A stretch of 16,350 bases of DNA from Bacillota bacterium (GCA_023391535.1 JAEWAU010000103.1:1-16350); one strand, 5' to 3'. Numbered from the stretch's first letter, positions 1 through 7,425 are shown. The notes: generated from the letters alone by a model not told the origin. Made by a program: numbers and translations.

Positions 1-21
1 CAAACCGGGGCGCCCGATGAT

Positions 22-51
22 GCCGCAAAGCATCTGCGGCAGCCCCTTTTT
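22..51 (+). terminator. Possible rho-independent terminator for a convergent gene outside the window
   Basis: A 6-bp stem (GCCGCA at 22-27 with TGCGGC at 35-40, 7-nt loop) is followed on the plus strand by AGCCCC and then five T (47-51). The T run lies a little far from the stem, so this is weak. The orientation would suit a rightward gene ending left of the window, convergent with the CorA gene. No T run follows on the minus strand, so it does not look like the CorA terminator. Confidence 0.3.
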
Positions 52-102
52 GCAATTTTTCAGGCGGAACGCCCGGTCCGGAAGCCTTCACGCGCCCGCG
101 CT

Positions 103-1020
103 TCAGCGCTTCATTCGGTAGTGGAAAAGCGTGCCGCACGCGGCCATGGCGATGCCGGCCACCGCGAACGGGAACCACAGGTTGGGTTTTTGCAGGCCCA
201 GCGCGAACAGCACGGCGAGCACGGCAAGCGCCGTGAACGCGAGCAGCCCCAGCAGCAAAAGATCCCGCACCATCTGATTAAGACCGTTCGCACGCACCGC
301 GGAAAACGCCTCGATGGTGCCCGAAAGCACGTTCGAATAGATGCCCGCCATCTCCACGGCCTGCTTCATTTCCACCAGAATCTCTTCCAGAAGGTCGCGT
401 TCCTCGGCCGCCAGCGGAAGCACGCGCCCGCGCAGAAGCTTTTCGAGCGTGATCTCGTCCGCCTTGATGGAGGCAGAAAAATAGACGAGCGATTTCCGCA
501 GGTCGAACAGCTGGATCAGTTCCTTCTTGTGTAAAGAGCCCCCGAGCTGCTTTTCCAGATAACCCGCGATCTTGTTGATCTGGCGCAGATACTGCAGGTA
601 GCGCGCCGAAATGCGCATGGCGAGCTGCAGCACGAACCGCGTCTTCTGGTCCGTGTGCACGCCCCGCACCAGCCCGTCGGCAAAATCCGTCTCGATCGAG
701 TTCACGCGGTTGCTCACTGTGACGATGCTGCGCGCCGTGACGATCACGGCCACCGGCGTAACGGCGTAGCTCACCGTATTGTCGCGTTTTTCGGCGTAGG
801 GCACGCCGAACAGCAGCATCGTCTGCCCGTTTTCCGTTTCTACGCGCGAGGTTTCCTCCTCGTCCAGCGCGGCGCGCAGAAACTGCGGCACCACGCCGGA
901 TTCCACGGCCAGCCTGCCCAGCTCTTCCTCCGAAGGGGCTACGGCGTTCACCCAGCAGCCCTCTTCCGCGGCGGCGAGAGGCGTCAGCTTTTCGCCTGCG
1001 GTCTTATAAATACGTACCAT
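103..1020 (-). CDS. corA: CorA-family divalent cation transporter-like protein lacking the GMN motif
   Basis: Predicted inner-membrane protein of 305 aa from the ATG at 1020. That start has AAAGGAG at 1034-1040, 13 nt upstream, and lies downstream of a good promoter at 1235-1262. A reading frame extending to 1218 would begin almost at the transcription start and is disfavoured. Residues 1-245 form the soluble, helix-rich CorA domain, with a long helical stretch around 125-245 that includes KKELIQLFDLRKSLVYF (165-181). The C-terminus has two hydrophobic segments, about 253-275 and 281-299, then a basic tail HYRMKR, the usual CorA topology. CorA proteins normally carry Gly-Met-Asn at the outer end of TM1 as the ion-selectivity motif. 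Here that position reads GLQKPN (275-280) and the outer loop is very short. Ion specificity, or even transport activity, is therefore uncertain. Family assignment is firm, function less so. Confidence 0.82.
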   Translation of the reverse strand: MVRIYKTAGEKLTPLAAAEEGCWVNAVAPSEEELGRLAVESGVVPQFLRAALDEEETSRVETENGQTMLLFGVPYAEKRDNTVSYAVTPVAVIVTARSIVTVSNRVNSIETDFADGLVRGVHTDQKTRFVLQLAMRISARYLQYLRQINKIAGYLEKQLGGSLHKKELIQLFDLRKSLVYFSASIKADEITLEKLLRGRVLPLAAEERDLLEEILVEMKQAVEMAGIYSNVLSGTIEAFSAVRANGLNQMVRDLLLLGLLAFTALAVLAVLFALGLQKPNLWFPFAVAGIAMAACGTLFHYRMKR

Positions 1021-1228
1021 GGCTCCATGCACTCTCCTTTGAGGGAAGCGCGCCCGGGAGCCCCGCAGGGAGCCCGCCGCGGCCGCGCTTCGCGTGATAT
1101 GGGCATTGTTGTCGACTGTCGCCCGGGTCGCCCACGGCAGACTCACCTCACTTTTATAAAAAACAAATTCATAAAACTTTTCCGTGGATGCCGCAAGGGA
1201 GAACGTTTTCATCCGCACAGCATTCGCA
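1021..1228 (-). promoter_or_regulatory. Long structured 5' leader of the CorA-like gene, possible cation-responsive RNA
   Basis: About 208 nt separate the predicted transcription start from the ATG at 1020. On the minus strand the leader contains AGGTGAG (1148-1142), which matches the conserved AGGTGAG core near the 5' side of M-box magnesium riboswitches. A short stem follows, GTGGGC (1135-1130) with GCCCAT (1104-1099), then a CGC-GAA-GCG mini-hairpin and GC-rich hairpins just before the ribosome site. The rest does not follow the M-box consensus as I remember it, so this is a candidate structured leader of unknown class and not a called riboswitch. Confidence 0.3.
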
Positions 1229-1234
1229 TCTTAT

Positions 1235-1262
1235 ATTATAACACAGAGGGCTCGATATGCAA
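1235..1262 (-). promoter_or_regulatory. Sigma-A type promoter for the CorA-like gene
   Basis: On the minus strand TTGCAT (1262-1257) is followed by a 16-nt spacer and a perfect TATAAT (1240-1235), with an upstream TGT that makes an extended -10. The start would fall near 1228. It separates the CorA gene from the upstream solute-binding gene as its own transcription unit. Confidence 0.65.
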
Positions 1263-1350
1263 GCAAAAAGAACAATATCGGAGAAATTTCGCGCTCCAGG
1301 CGCATCTGTCCCTTCGTTTTCTCTCGTTTTCATCCGCGTTCAAAACCGCA

Positions 1351-1433
1351 AAGGCCCGCGCGGCTGATGCGCATCCTCTTCTGAGATCGTAATCTCTATC
1401 GATGCTGCGTATGAAGCAAACCGCGCGGGCCTT
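1351..1433 (-). terminator. Large nested hairpin downstream of the solute-binding gene
   Basis: A perfect 13-bp inverted repeat (AAGGCCCGCGCGG at 1351-1363, its complement at 1421-1433) encloses a 57-nt loop. The loop holds a second stem (GATGC/GCATC type) and an inner 5-bp hairpin at 1383-1396. On the minus strand the structure begins about 25 nt after the stop at 1458 and is followed by CCTTTGCGGTTTTG, an imperfect U tract. It may act as a terminator in either direction or as a stabilising 3' structure. No ORF is supported in the gene-free stretch 1021-1457, which otherwise holds the CorA leader and promoter. Confidence 0.45.
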
Positions 1434-1457
1434 CTTTGGGGAGAGCAGAGAACGCCG

Positions 1458-2294
1458 TCAGCCGGAAGTCATATCGCTGTCGAACCATTTTTTCGAGAGC
1501 GCGGCCGTGGTGCCGTCCGCCCGCAGCGAGCTCAGCGCCTGTTCGATGCGGTCGCGCAGGCGGCTGTCGTTGCGGCGCACCGCGAGGCAATAGCTTTGCG
1601 AGCCGAGGCTGCCGGGAAGCAGGCGGTACTGCCCGGCATGCTCCGTCATGCGGTTGCGCGCCTCGCTTTCCTGCACGGCCAGCGCGTCCACGCTGCCGCC
1701 GTCCAGCGCCAGAAACGCCTCTGCGGTGCTCGAATACTGCGCCGGCGCTCCGCCTTTCAGGGAAAGCCCGGCCGAGGCCAGGGCGCGGAATGCGCCGGAG
1801 CCTTTGAGCGCACCCGCCGCGCGCCCCGAAAGGTCGCTTTTCTGCTGAATATCCGAAGCGGCATTCACAGCCAGCGCCACGTTGTCGCGCAAAACGGTGC
1901 GGGTAAACAGCGCATCCGCGGATGCGCCGGCATCGGCGGACGCGCCGGCGGCCGAAGAGACGGCCGCGGCGTTTTGCGCCGCCGCGGTGGTCCAAACGGC
2001 ATCCACCTGCCGGCGGTTGAGCAGCTGCGCGGCGGCCGCTCCGCTTTGTGGGAGGCTCACGAAGGAAAAGCGCGCCGAAACGCCCATCCGCTGCGCGATG
2101 TCGCTTGTAAGCTCCACCAGAAAGCCCTGCGCGGCGCCGTCGCTCCCGCGGCTCGCAAGCGGCGCGTTGCCCGCCTCTACGCCCACCGTCACCGAGCGCT
2201 GCCCGGCGCAGCCGCCGGAAAGCAGCGTCAAAGCCGCCGCAAACAGTGCGGCCGCTGCCCGGCGCAGGCGGACGCCTTTTCCGTTTCTGCGCAT
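1458..2294 (-). CDS. Orphan amino-acid-type ABC solute-binding lipoprotein (SBP_bac_3-like)
   Basis: Predicted 278-aa exported lipoprotein. The ATG at 2294 is chosen because AGGGGG (2305-2310) lies 10 nt upstream and the protein then begins with a basic n-region, a hydrophobic stretch and a lipobox-like LLSGGC with Cys29. A longer frame to 2408 would put the signal peptide internal. The mature part follows the periplasmic-binding type II pattern of polar amino-acid receptors: VTVGVEAG near the start, GFLVELTSDIAQRMG, a VDAVWTT strand, a second lobe, GGSVDALAVQESEA, and a C-terminal helix ending SKKWF. The usual PPF-type ligand segment reads NAPLA, so the ligand cannot be named. An Ala/Ser/Asp-rich insertion holds a duplicated GASADA. 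No permease or ATPase gene is adjacent, so it either serves a transporter encoded elsewhere or senses a ligand. Confidence 0.8.
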   Translation of the reverse strand: MRRNGKGVRLRRAAAALFAAALTLLSGGCAGQRSVTVGVEAGNAPLASRGSDGAAQGFLVELTSDIAQRMGVSARFSFVSLPQSGAAAAQLLNRRQVDAVWTTAAAQNAAAVSSAAGASADAGASADALFTRTVLRDNVALAVNAASDIQQKSDLSGRAAGALKGSGAFRALASAGLSLKGGAPAQYSSTAEAFLALDGGSVDALAVQESEARNRMTEHAGQYRLLPGSLGSQSYCLAVRRNDSRLRDRIEQALSSLRADGTTAALSKKWFDSDMTSG

Positions 2295-2381
2295 CGCGCG
2301 CAAGCCCCCTTTGTAATCTGAATCGCTCGGAACCGGGCTTTTGCGGTCCGGTTTTCCGGTCCCTCCGGGAAACATGTTGAC

Positions 2382-2428
2382 AAAATCCGCTTCAAAACTC
2401 ATCGGCAAAAAGCTTTGAAGCGGATTTT
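2382..2428 (-). terminator. Strong hairpin terminator after ftsZ (intergenic hairpin family, copy A)
   Basis: A perfect 15-bp inverted repeat (arms 2382-2396 and 2414-2428, 17-nt loop) starts about 85 nt after the ftsZ stop. On the minus strand the descending arm ends GCGGATTTTG, giving a short U tract. The ascending side ends in T on the plus strand too, so it could act in both directions. It is the natural end of the dcw transcript. Its arms and the loop segment GCTTTTTGCC resemble hairpins at 7426-7468 and 14567-14611. Confidence 0.7.
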
Positions 2429-2513
2429 TATGTATGGATGCACAATGGAAGCGGGAAGCGGATTCCCGTTTGCGGCGTTTTCGTTTGCTCCGCCGCTCTT
2501 GGCGCGCGGCGCG

Positions 2514-3635
<1,122 letters not shown>

Positions 3636-3672
3636 TTCCGTTGCCTCCTCAAGTATCGAGCAGCTTTCACTC

Positions 3673-3681
3673 ATTATATCA
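3673..3681 (-). promoter_or_regulatory. Extended -10 promoter for ftsZ
   Basis: On the minus strand TGA followed directly by TATAAT (3678-3673, TG at 3681-3680) matches the extended -10 consensus. There is no good -35 hexamer 16-18 nt upstream, which fits extended -10 promoters. The start would fall about 30 nt before the ftsZ start codon, just ahead of its strong ribosome site. Phased A-tracts lie farther upstream at 3736-3778. Confidence 0.55.
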
Positions 3682-3735
3682 TGAAACTTATCGGCACGCC
3701 ACTGTCCGAGCTGAATAGATACAGATATTTCCCTG

Positions 3736-3778
3736 CGTATTTTCGTCGTATTTTCGCCGTATTTTCGTTGCTTTTTTT
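3736..3778 (-). repeat. Three tandem CGAAAATACG units plus an A7 tract, phased at 11 bp
   Basis: CGTATTTTCG occurs at 3736-3745, 3747-3756 and 3758-3767 on the plus strand, separated by single bases, giving an exact 11-bp period. A T7 run at 3772-3778 continues the phase. On the transcribed strand these are A-tracts in near-helical phase, the arrangement that bends DNA. They lie about 60-100 bp upstream of the ftsZ -10 element. Confidence 0.7.
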
Positions 3779-3803
3779 CCGCCGGGCTGCTTTCCACGCC
3801 CGT

Positions 3804-4568
3804 TCAGGAGCCGGGCGTATAGGGAAAGCGCTTGTTTTCCTCCGATGCGTCGAGCGTCCCCTTGTTCGGTTTGGGGAGTTTGAGGCGGATGATTCCGGCG
3901 GCGTTCTCCAGCTTGGAGGAGAGATCCATGCCCGTTCCGAGCAGAATCTTGATGCGTCCTTCCGCCACCACGGAAAGCTCGTAATCGTTCGAGATGTCCA
4001 TGGCCGTCACCGTGAGTCCCGATGCGGCAACGGCCTCCCGCAGCGAGGCGAGCGCCGCGGACTTTGCGGCATCCTCAAACGCGGCGGCGTGCCCAGGAAG
4101 AGCAGATGAAAACTTCGCGCCCGTAACGACGGGAATGCCCGAAGCGGCTGTGCCGCGCGTCTCCAGCACTTTGAACGCCTCATCGGTGAGGAGATACGCT
4201 CCGTTTTCCAAAAAGCAGTAGGCGGGGGATTCCTCCTGCACGCGGATGCGCACGGTTCCGTCGGGGCAGAGCGTAACGGCGGCTTTCTTTATGTATGGGA
4301 GCGCGGTTTCGATGCGGAGCGCGGCGGAGGACGTATCCACCCGCAGCAGGTTCTGCCCCGTTTCGATGCCGCTTGCCTGCTCCACCTGTCCCGCGGTGTA
4401 GCGCGTTTTGCCCGAAACCGCGAGCGTATCCACCTTGAGCAGGACGGAAGCGGCTATGGCGGCCGCCGCCAGCACCAGCGTGAGGAACAGCAGCGCGTAG
4501 GAAAGCCTGGAAAGCTTTCGTTTCCGGCGCCGGGCGCGCCGCGGGCGGGCCTGTCCGTTTTCGGTCAA
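3804..4568 (-). CDS. ftsQ: Cell division protein FtsQ/DivIB
   Basis: 254-aa bitopic membrane protein of the divisome that works with FtsL to control the septal synthase. I choose the TTG at 4568 because AGGGGGTG (4575-4582) sits 6 nt upstream; the frame could also begin at an ATG at 4634, but no good ribosome site supports it. The protein then has a strongly basic cytoplasmic tail (RPRRARRRKRK), one membrane span at about 23-45 (YALLFLTLVLAAAAIAASVL), and a POTRA domain from about 47 to 112 with VSGKTRYTAGQVEQASGI and a following RVDTSSAALRIETALPYIKKA. The beta-rich FtsQ domain continues to a short charged tail. Length is normal for short DivIB proteins. It lies between murA and ftsZ as in other clostridial clusters, with wide spacers (171 and 168 nt). 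Confidence 0.9.
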   Translation of the reverse strand: MTENGQARPRRARRRKRKLSRLSYALLFLTLVLAAAAIAASVLLKVDTLAVSGKTRYTAGQVEQASGIETGQNLLRVDTSSAALRIETALPYIKKAAVTLCPDGTVRIRVQEESPAYCFLENGAYLLTDEAFKVLETRGTAASGIPVVTGAKFSSALPGHAAAFEDAAKSAALASLREAVAASGLTVTAMDISNDYELSVVAEGRIKILLGTGMDLSSKLENAAGIIRLKLPKPNKGTLDASEENKRFPYTPGS

Positions 4569-4667
4569 GGCGAACACCCCCTTTGCTGCGCGGAGCGGGC
4601 GCCTCTCCGGGCGGGAGCGCGCGCCCGCCCGCAAAATCCCCTGTTCAAACTTCCTTCCGCCTTTCCT

Positions 4668-4714
4668 GACTTCACGACTCGCGATTCCCGATTTCCCGAT
4701 TCCCCGTTATCCCC
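4668..4714 (-). repeat. Degenerate G-rich tandem repeat with a G-quadruplex pattern in the murA-ftsQ spacer
   Basis: Reading the minus strand, units of 7-9 nt follow one another: GGGGATAAC, GGGGAATC, GGGAAATC, GGGAATC, GCGAGTC, GTGAAGTC. The first four G runs (4714-4687) have loops of 4-5 nt and satisfy the G3+N1-7 quadruplex pattern. The repeat lies in the untranslated RNA between the murA stop (4740) and the ftsQ start (4568). Confidence 0.6.
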
Positions 4715-4739
4715 GACGCGGAAGAAGGCGCGGGCGTTT

Positions 4740-6035
4740 TTACGTCGCCGCATCCGTGTCCCCGATGCGCCGGATTTTTGCTCCCAGGGAAGAAAGCGCC
4801 GCTTCGATGCCGTCGTATCCGCGGTCGATGTGATGGACGCCCGAAACCACGGTTTCGCCCTCGGCGGCCATGCCCGCCACCACCAGCGCGGCGCCGCCCC
4901 GCAGGTCGGTGGCCTCCACCTGGGCGCCGTAGAGCTTCGGCACGCCCTCCACGATGGCGACCTTGCCCTCGAGCTTGATCTTCGCGCCCATGCGCACGAG
5001 CTCCGACGCGTGCTTATACCTGTTTTCAAAGATGTTTTCGATGAAGATGCTGATGCCGTCGGCCAAAGCGGCCATCGCCATCACGGGAGCCTGCGCGTCG
5101 GTGGGAAAGCCCGGGTACGGCATGGTGCGCACGCCGCGCACGGGCCGAAGCTTTCCGCGCCGCGAAATTTCGAGCACGTCGGCGTTGCGCCCCTGCGGCG
5201 CCGCCCGGTTGCTAAGCGCGCAGCCGGCCTCCTCGAACACCGGGAGCAGCGGCGTGAGGTGGCGCAGATTGATGTTCGTGAGCCGCAGCGAGCCGCCGGT
5301 GGCCGCCGCCGCAGACATATAGGTGGCCGCCGCGATGCGGTCGGCGATCACTTCGTGCTCGCAGCCGTGCAGCGCGCGCACGCCTTCCACCACCACGGTG
5401 CTCTCGCCCGCGCCGCGCACATTTCCGCCGCAGGCGTTGAGGAATGCGGCAAGATCCTCGATCTCCGGCTCGCGCGCCGCGTTTACGATGGTGGTGGTGC
5501 CGTGAGCGGTGGCGGCCGCCAGGATGATGTTTTCGGTGGCGCCCACGGAGGGAAACGACAGCATGATGTCCGCGCCGCGCAACTCGTCCTCCACGCGGCA
5601 GTTCAGCCAGCCGTGGTCCTCTTCGATGCGCACGCCGAGCTGGCGCAGCGCCGCCAGGTGCAGGTCGATGGGGCGCGGCCCGAGCTCGCAGCCGCCCGGG
5701 AAGGAGATGCGCGCGCGCCCGAGCTTTGCGCAGATAGCCCCCAGGAACACGATGGACGAGCGCATTTCGCGCATGAGGGCGTCGGGTACGTCGTATTTCG
5801 ACACGCCCGCGGGGTCGATAAAAACGCTCTGCCCTTCGCGGCGCACGCTGCAGCCCAAATGGCGCAGGATGCCGCACGAGGCCTCCACGTCCAGCAGGTC
5901 GGGGCAATTATGTATCATGCTCGGCGAATCGCAAAGCAGGGCCGAGGTCAGAATCGGCAGCGCGCTGTTCTTCGCGCCCTGAACGCGGATTTCTCCGGCA
6001 AGCGGAGTGGGGCCTTCCACAAGCAGTCTCGACAT
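4740..6035 (-). CDS. murA: UDP-N-acetylglucosamine 1-carboxyvinyltransferase MurA
   Basis: 431-aa cytoplasmic enzyme of the first committed peptidoglycan step, transferring enolpyruvate from PEP to UDP-GlcNAc. The ATG at 6035 puts MSRLLVEGPTPLAGEIRVQG at the family's usual N-terminus and has AAAGGGTG (6043-6050) 7 nt upstream. An in-frame ATG at 6146 with an even better ribosome site (AAAGGAGGGG, 6152-6161) would add 37 residues without obvious family similarity. GAKNSALPI (20-28) is the UDP-sugar-binding segment. The catalytic, fosfomycin-reactive cysteine is present as Cys116 in GGCELGPRPIDLH. FPTDAQAP, in the C-terminal half, is also typical. It occupies the place between ftsW and ftsQ where murG often sits. 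Many Bacillota have two MurA paralogues, and I cannot tell from this window whether this is the only copy. Confidence 0.96.
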   Translation of the reverse strand: MSRLLVEGPTPLAGEIRVQGAKNSALPILTSALLCDSPSMIHNCPDLLDVEASCGILRHLGCSVRREGQSVFIDPAGVSKYDVPDALMREMRSSIVFLGAICAKLGRARISFPGGCELGPRPIDLHLAALRQLGVRIEEDHGWLNCRVEDELRGADIMLSFPSVGATENIILAAATAHGTTTIVNAAREPEIEDLAAFLNACGGNVRGAGESTVVVEGVRALHGCEHEVIADRIAAATYMSAAAATGGSLRLTNINLRHLTPLLPVFEEAGCALSNRAAPQGRNADVLEISRRGKLRPVRGVRTMPYPGFPTDAQAPVMAMAALADGISIFIENIFENRYKHASELVRMGAKIKLEGKVAIVEGVPKLYGAQVEATDLRGGAALVVAGMAAEGETVVSGVHHIDRGYDGIEAALSSLGAKIRRIGDTDAAT

Positions 6036-6086
6036 CGTACCGCACCCTTTCAAACCGCAGGGCAACTCTCCCCCCTGCAATCCCAT

Positions 6087-6115
6087 AGTATGCGGGCGCG
6101 CCGGGCGGCGTTCAA
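6087..6115 (-). promoter_or_regulatory. Weak candidate promoter inside the ftsW-murA spacer
   Basis: On the minus strand TTGAAC (6115-6110), a 17-nt spacer and CATACT (6092-6087), each hexamer 4/6 to consensus. The start would fall about 45 nt before the murA ATG at 6035, which would favour that start over the one at 6146. The GC-rich spacer and imperfect hexamers make this tentative. Confidence 0.25.
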
Positions 6116-6204
6116 CCGCCGGCGCCGCGCCGATTTTTCCGTGCATGCCAGCCCCTCCTTTCGCTTCGCTTGCTTTGCCCCGGGCGGGCTTGTCCCGTTT
6201 CCCA

Positions 6205-6224
6205 TCCGCCGGAAACCCGGCGGA
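6205..6224 (-). other. Compact hairpin just after the ftsW stop codon
   Basis: TCCGCCGG (6205-6212) and CCGGCGGA (6217-6224) form a perfect 8-bp stem with a 4-nt loop, 3 nt beyond the ftsW stop at 6228. No U tract follows on the minus strand, so it is more likely an RNA-stabilising or processing structure than a terminator. Confidence 0.5.
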
Positions 6225-6227
6225 ACT

Positions 6228-7373
6228 CTACGTCTGCTCCACGCTCGAAAAGCGCGAAACGGAAAGCACGAGCCCCATTTCGAACAGCAGCATGGTAAGC
6301 GAGGTGCCGCCGTAACTGAAAAACGGCAGGCTGATGCCGGTGTTCGGCACCGTGTTGGTCACCACGGCGATATTGAGCAGCGCCTGCAGCCCCACCTGGA
6401 TGGTAAGCCCCACGGCGAGCATGGCGCCGAATTTATCGGGCGAGCGCATGGCGATGACGAAGCCGCGCCACACCAAAAGCGCGAACAGCAAAATGACGAT
6501 GGTGGCCCCCACGAAACCGAGCTCCTCGCACACCACGGCGAAGATGAAGTCGTTCTGCGGCTCGGAGATGTACAGGTACTTCTGGCGCGAATTCCCGAGC
6601 CCCAAGCCCATCAATCCGCCCGAGCCGATGCCGTAGAGCGACTGGAGCGTCTGCCAGCCGTTATTGGTGGGGTCCTTTTCCGGGTGCAGCCAGTAGGTGA
6701 TGCGCCCCGAAGCGTAGGCGATCTTCTTGATGTTCAGGGCGATGCCCACTGCCGCGAGCCCCACGCCCGCGGCGAACCACCGCATCCGCGTGCCGCCCAC
6801 GAGCATGAGCGCGAAGCCGATGGTGAGAATCAGAATGGTGCCCGAAAAATGCGGCTCCTTCACCATGAGCGCAGCGATGCCGCCCAGAATCAGCAGAAAC
6901 GGCAGCACGCCGTATCGGAAACTTTTCATTTTGCCGTAATATTTGGCGATGAGATGGGCGAACACCAGAATCACCGCGAACTTGGCAACCTCGGAAGGCT
7001 GAAAATTGAACGAGCCGATGTAAATCCAGCGATGGATGCCCTTGCCGTTGTGCGCGGGCAGGAACAGCACCGCCACGAGCAGGATATAGGTGACGCCCAG
7101 CATCGGCCAGACGAAGCGGTGCAGCCAGTGGTAATCGACGCGTGTAACGAGGAACATCATCACAAGCCCGAACACCGCCCAAACCGCCTGCTTGCGGATG
7201 AAATAGAAGCTGTCGTGGTTTTCGTGGTAGTAGGCGTAGGCGTAGCTGGCCGAGAACATCATCACAAGCCCGAACATCAGCAGCACGAGCGTGAGCGCCA
7301 GAAACGGGAAATCCACGCCGCCGCGGAGGAGTTTGCGCCGGACGGGGGCCGCACGGTCCCTCTGCTTTTCCAT
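6228..7373 (-). CDS. ftsW: Septal peptidoglycan glycosyltransferase FtsW (SEDS family)
   Basis: 381-aa polytopic membrane protein that polymerises lipid II into glycan at the septum with its partner class B PBP. The ATG at 7373 has AAAGGAG (7381-7387) 7 nt upstream. About ten hydrophobic segments can be seen, starting at residue 22. SEDS landmarks are in order: FQPSEVAKFAVILVFAHLIAK (124-144), the large outer loop with GGLMGLGLGNS (252-262), the catalytic acidic segment EPQNDFIFAVVCEELG with Asp275, and the C-terminal signature NTGISLPFFSYGGTSL (344-359). The family's QPDLGT-like segment reads EPHFSGT. FtsW is favoured over RodA or SpoVE because it lies in the dcw cluster near the division PBP, ftsQ and ftsZ, though motifs alone do not separate these paralogues. 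A hairpin in the 128-nt spacer from mraY may attenuate its expression. Confidence 0.94.
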   Translation of the reverse strand: MEKQRDRAAPVRRKLLRGGVDFPFLALTLVLLMFGLVMMFSASYAYAYYHENHDSFYFIRKQAVWAVFGLVMMFLVTRVDYHWLHRFVWPMLGVTYILLVAVLFLPAHNGKGIHRWIYIGSFNFQPSEVAKFAVILVFAHLIAKYYGKMKSFRYGVLPFLLILGGIAALMVKEPHFSGTILILTIGFALMLVGGTRMRWFAAGVGLAAVGIALNIKKIAYASGRITYWLHPEKDPTNNGWQTLQSLYGIGSGGLMGLGLGNSRQKYLYISEPQNDFIFAVVCEELGFVGATIVILLFALLVWRGFVIAMRSPDKFGAMLAVGLTIQVGLQALLNIAVVTNTVPNTGISLPFFSYGGTSLTMLLFEMGLVLSVSRFSSVEQT

Positions 7374-7425
7374 CGTACCCCTCCTTTGCCGGAGTTCTAT
7401 ACGAATTTCCAATAAAATGATGGGG

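Noticed and set aside
1021..1218. N-terminal extension of the CorA-like protein by 66 residues
   Set aside because: The extension would begin about 10 nt after the predicted transcription start without a ribosome site, has no family similarity, and the ATG at 1020 has AAAGGAG upstream.
1911..1926. 16-bp perfect palindrome CGCATCCGCGGATGCG
   Set aside because: It lies inside the Ala/Ser/Asp-rich repeat of the solute-binding protein and is explained by GC-rich codons; there is no second copy and no regulatory context.
2340..2372. CCGG-AAAA-CCGG hairpin in the ftsZ to solute-binding spacer
   Set aside because: Only four base pairs without extension and no U tract, so it is likely chance in GC-rich DNA.
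4830..7415. 861-codon plus-strand open frame opposite murA and ftsW
   Set aside because: It mirrors the codon bias of the real minus-strand genes. The product is His/Arg/Ala-rich with no domain, no ribosome site and no membrane or catalytic motif. FtsW and MurA on the other strand are complete with all active-site residues.
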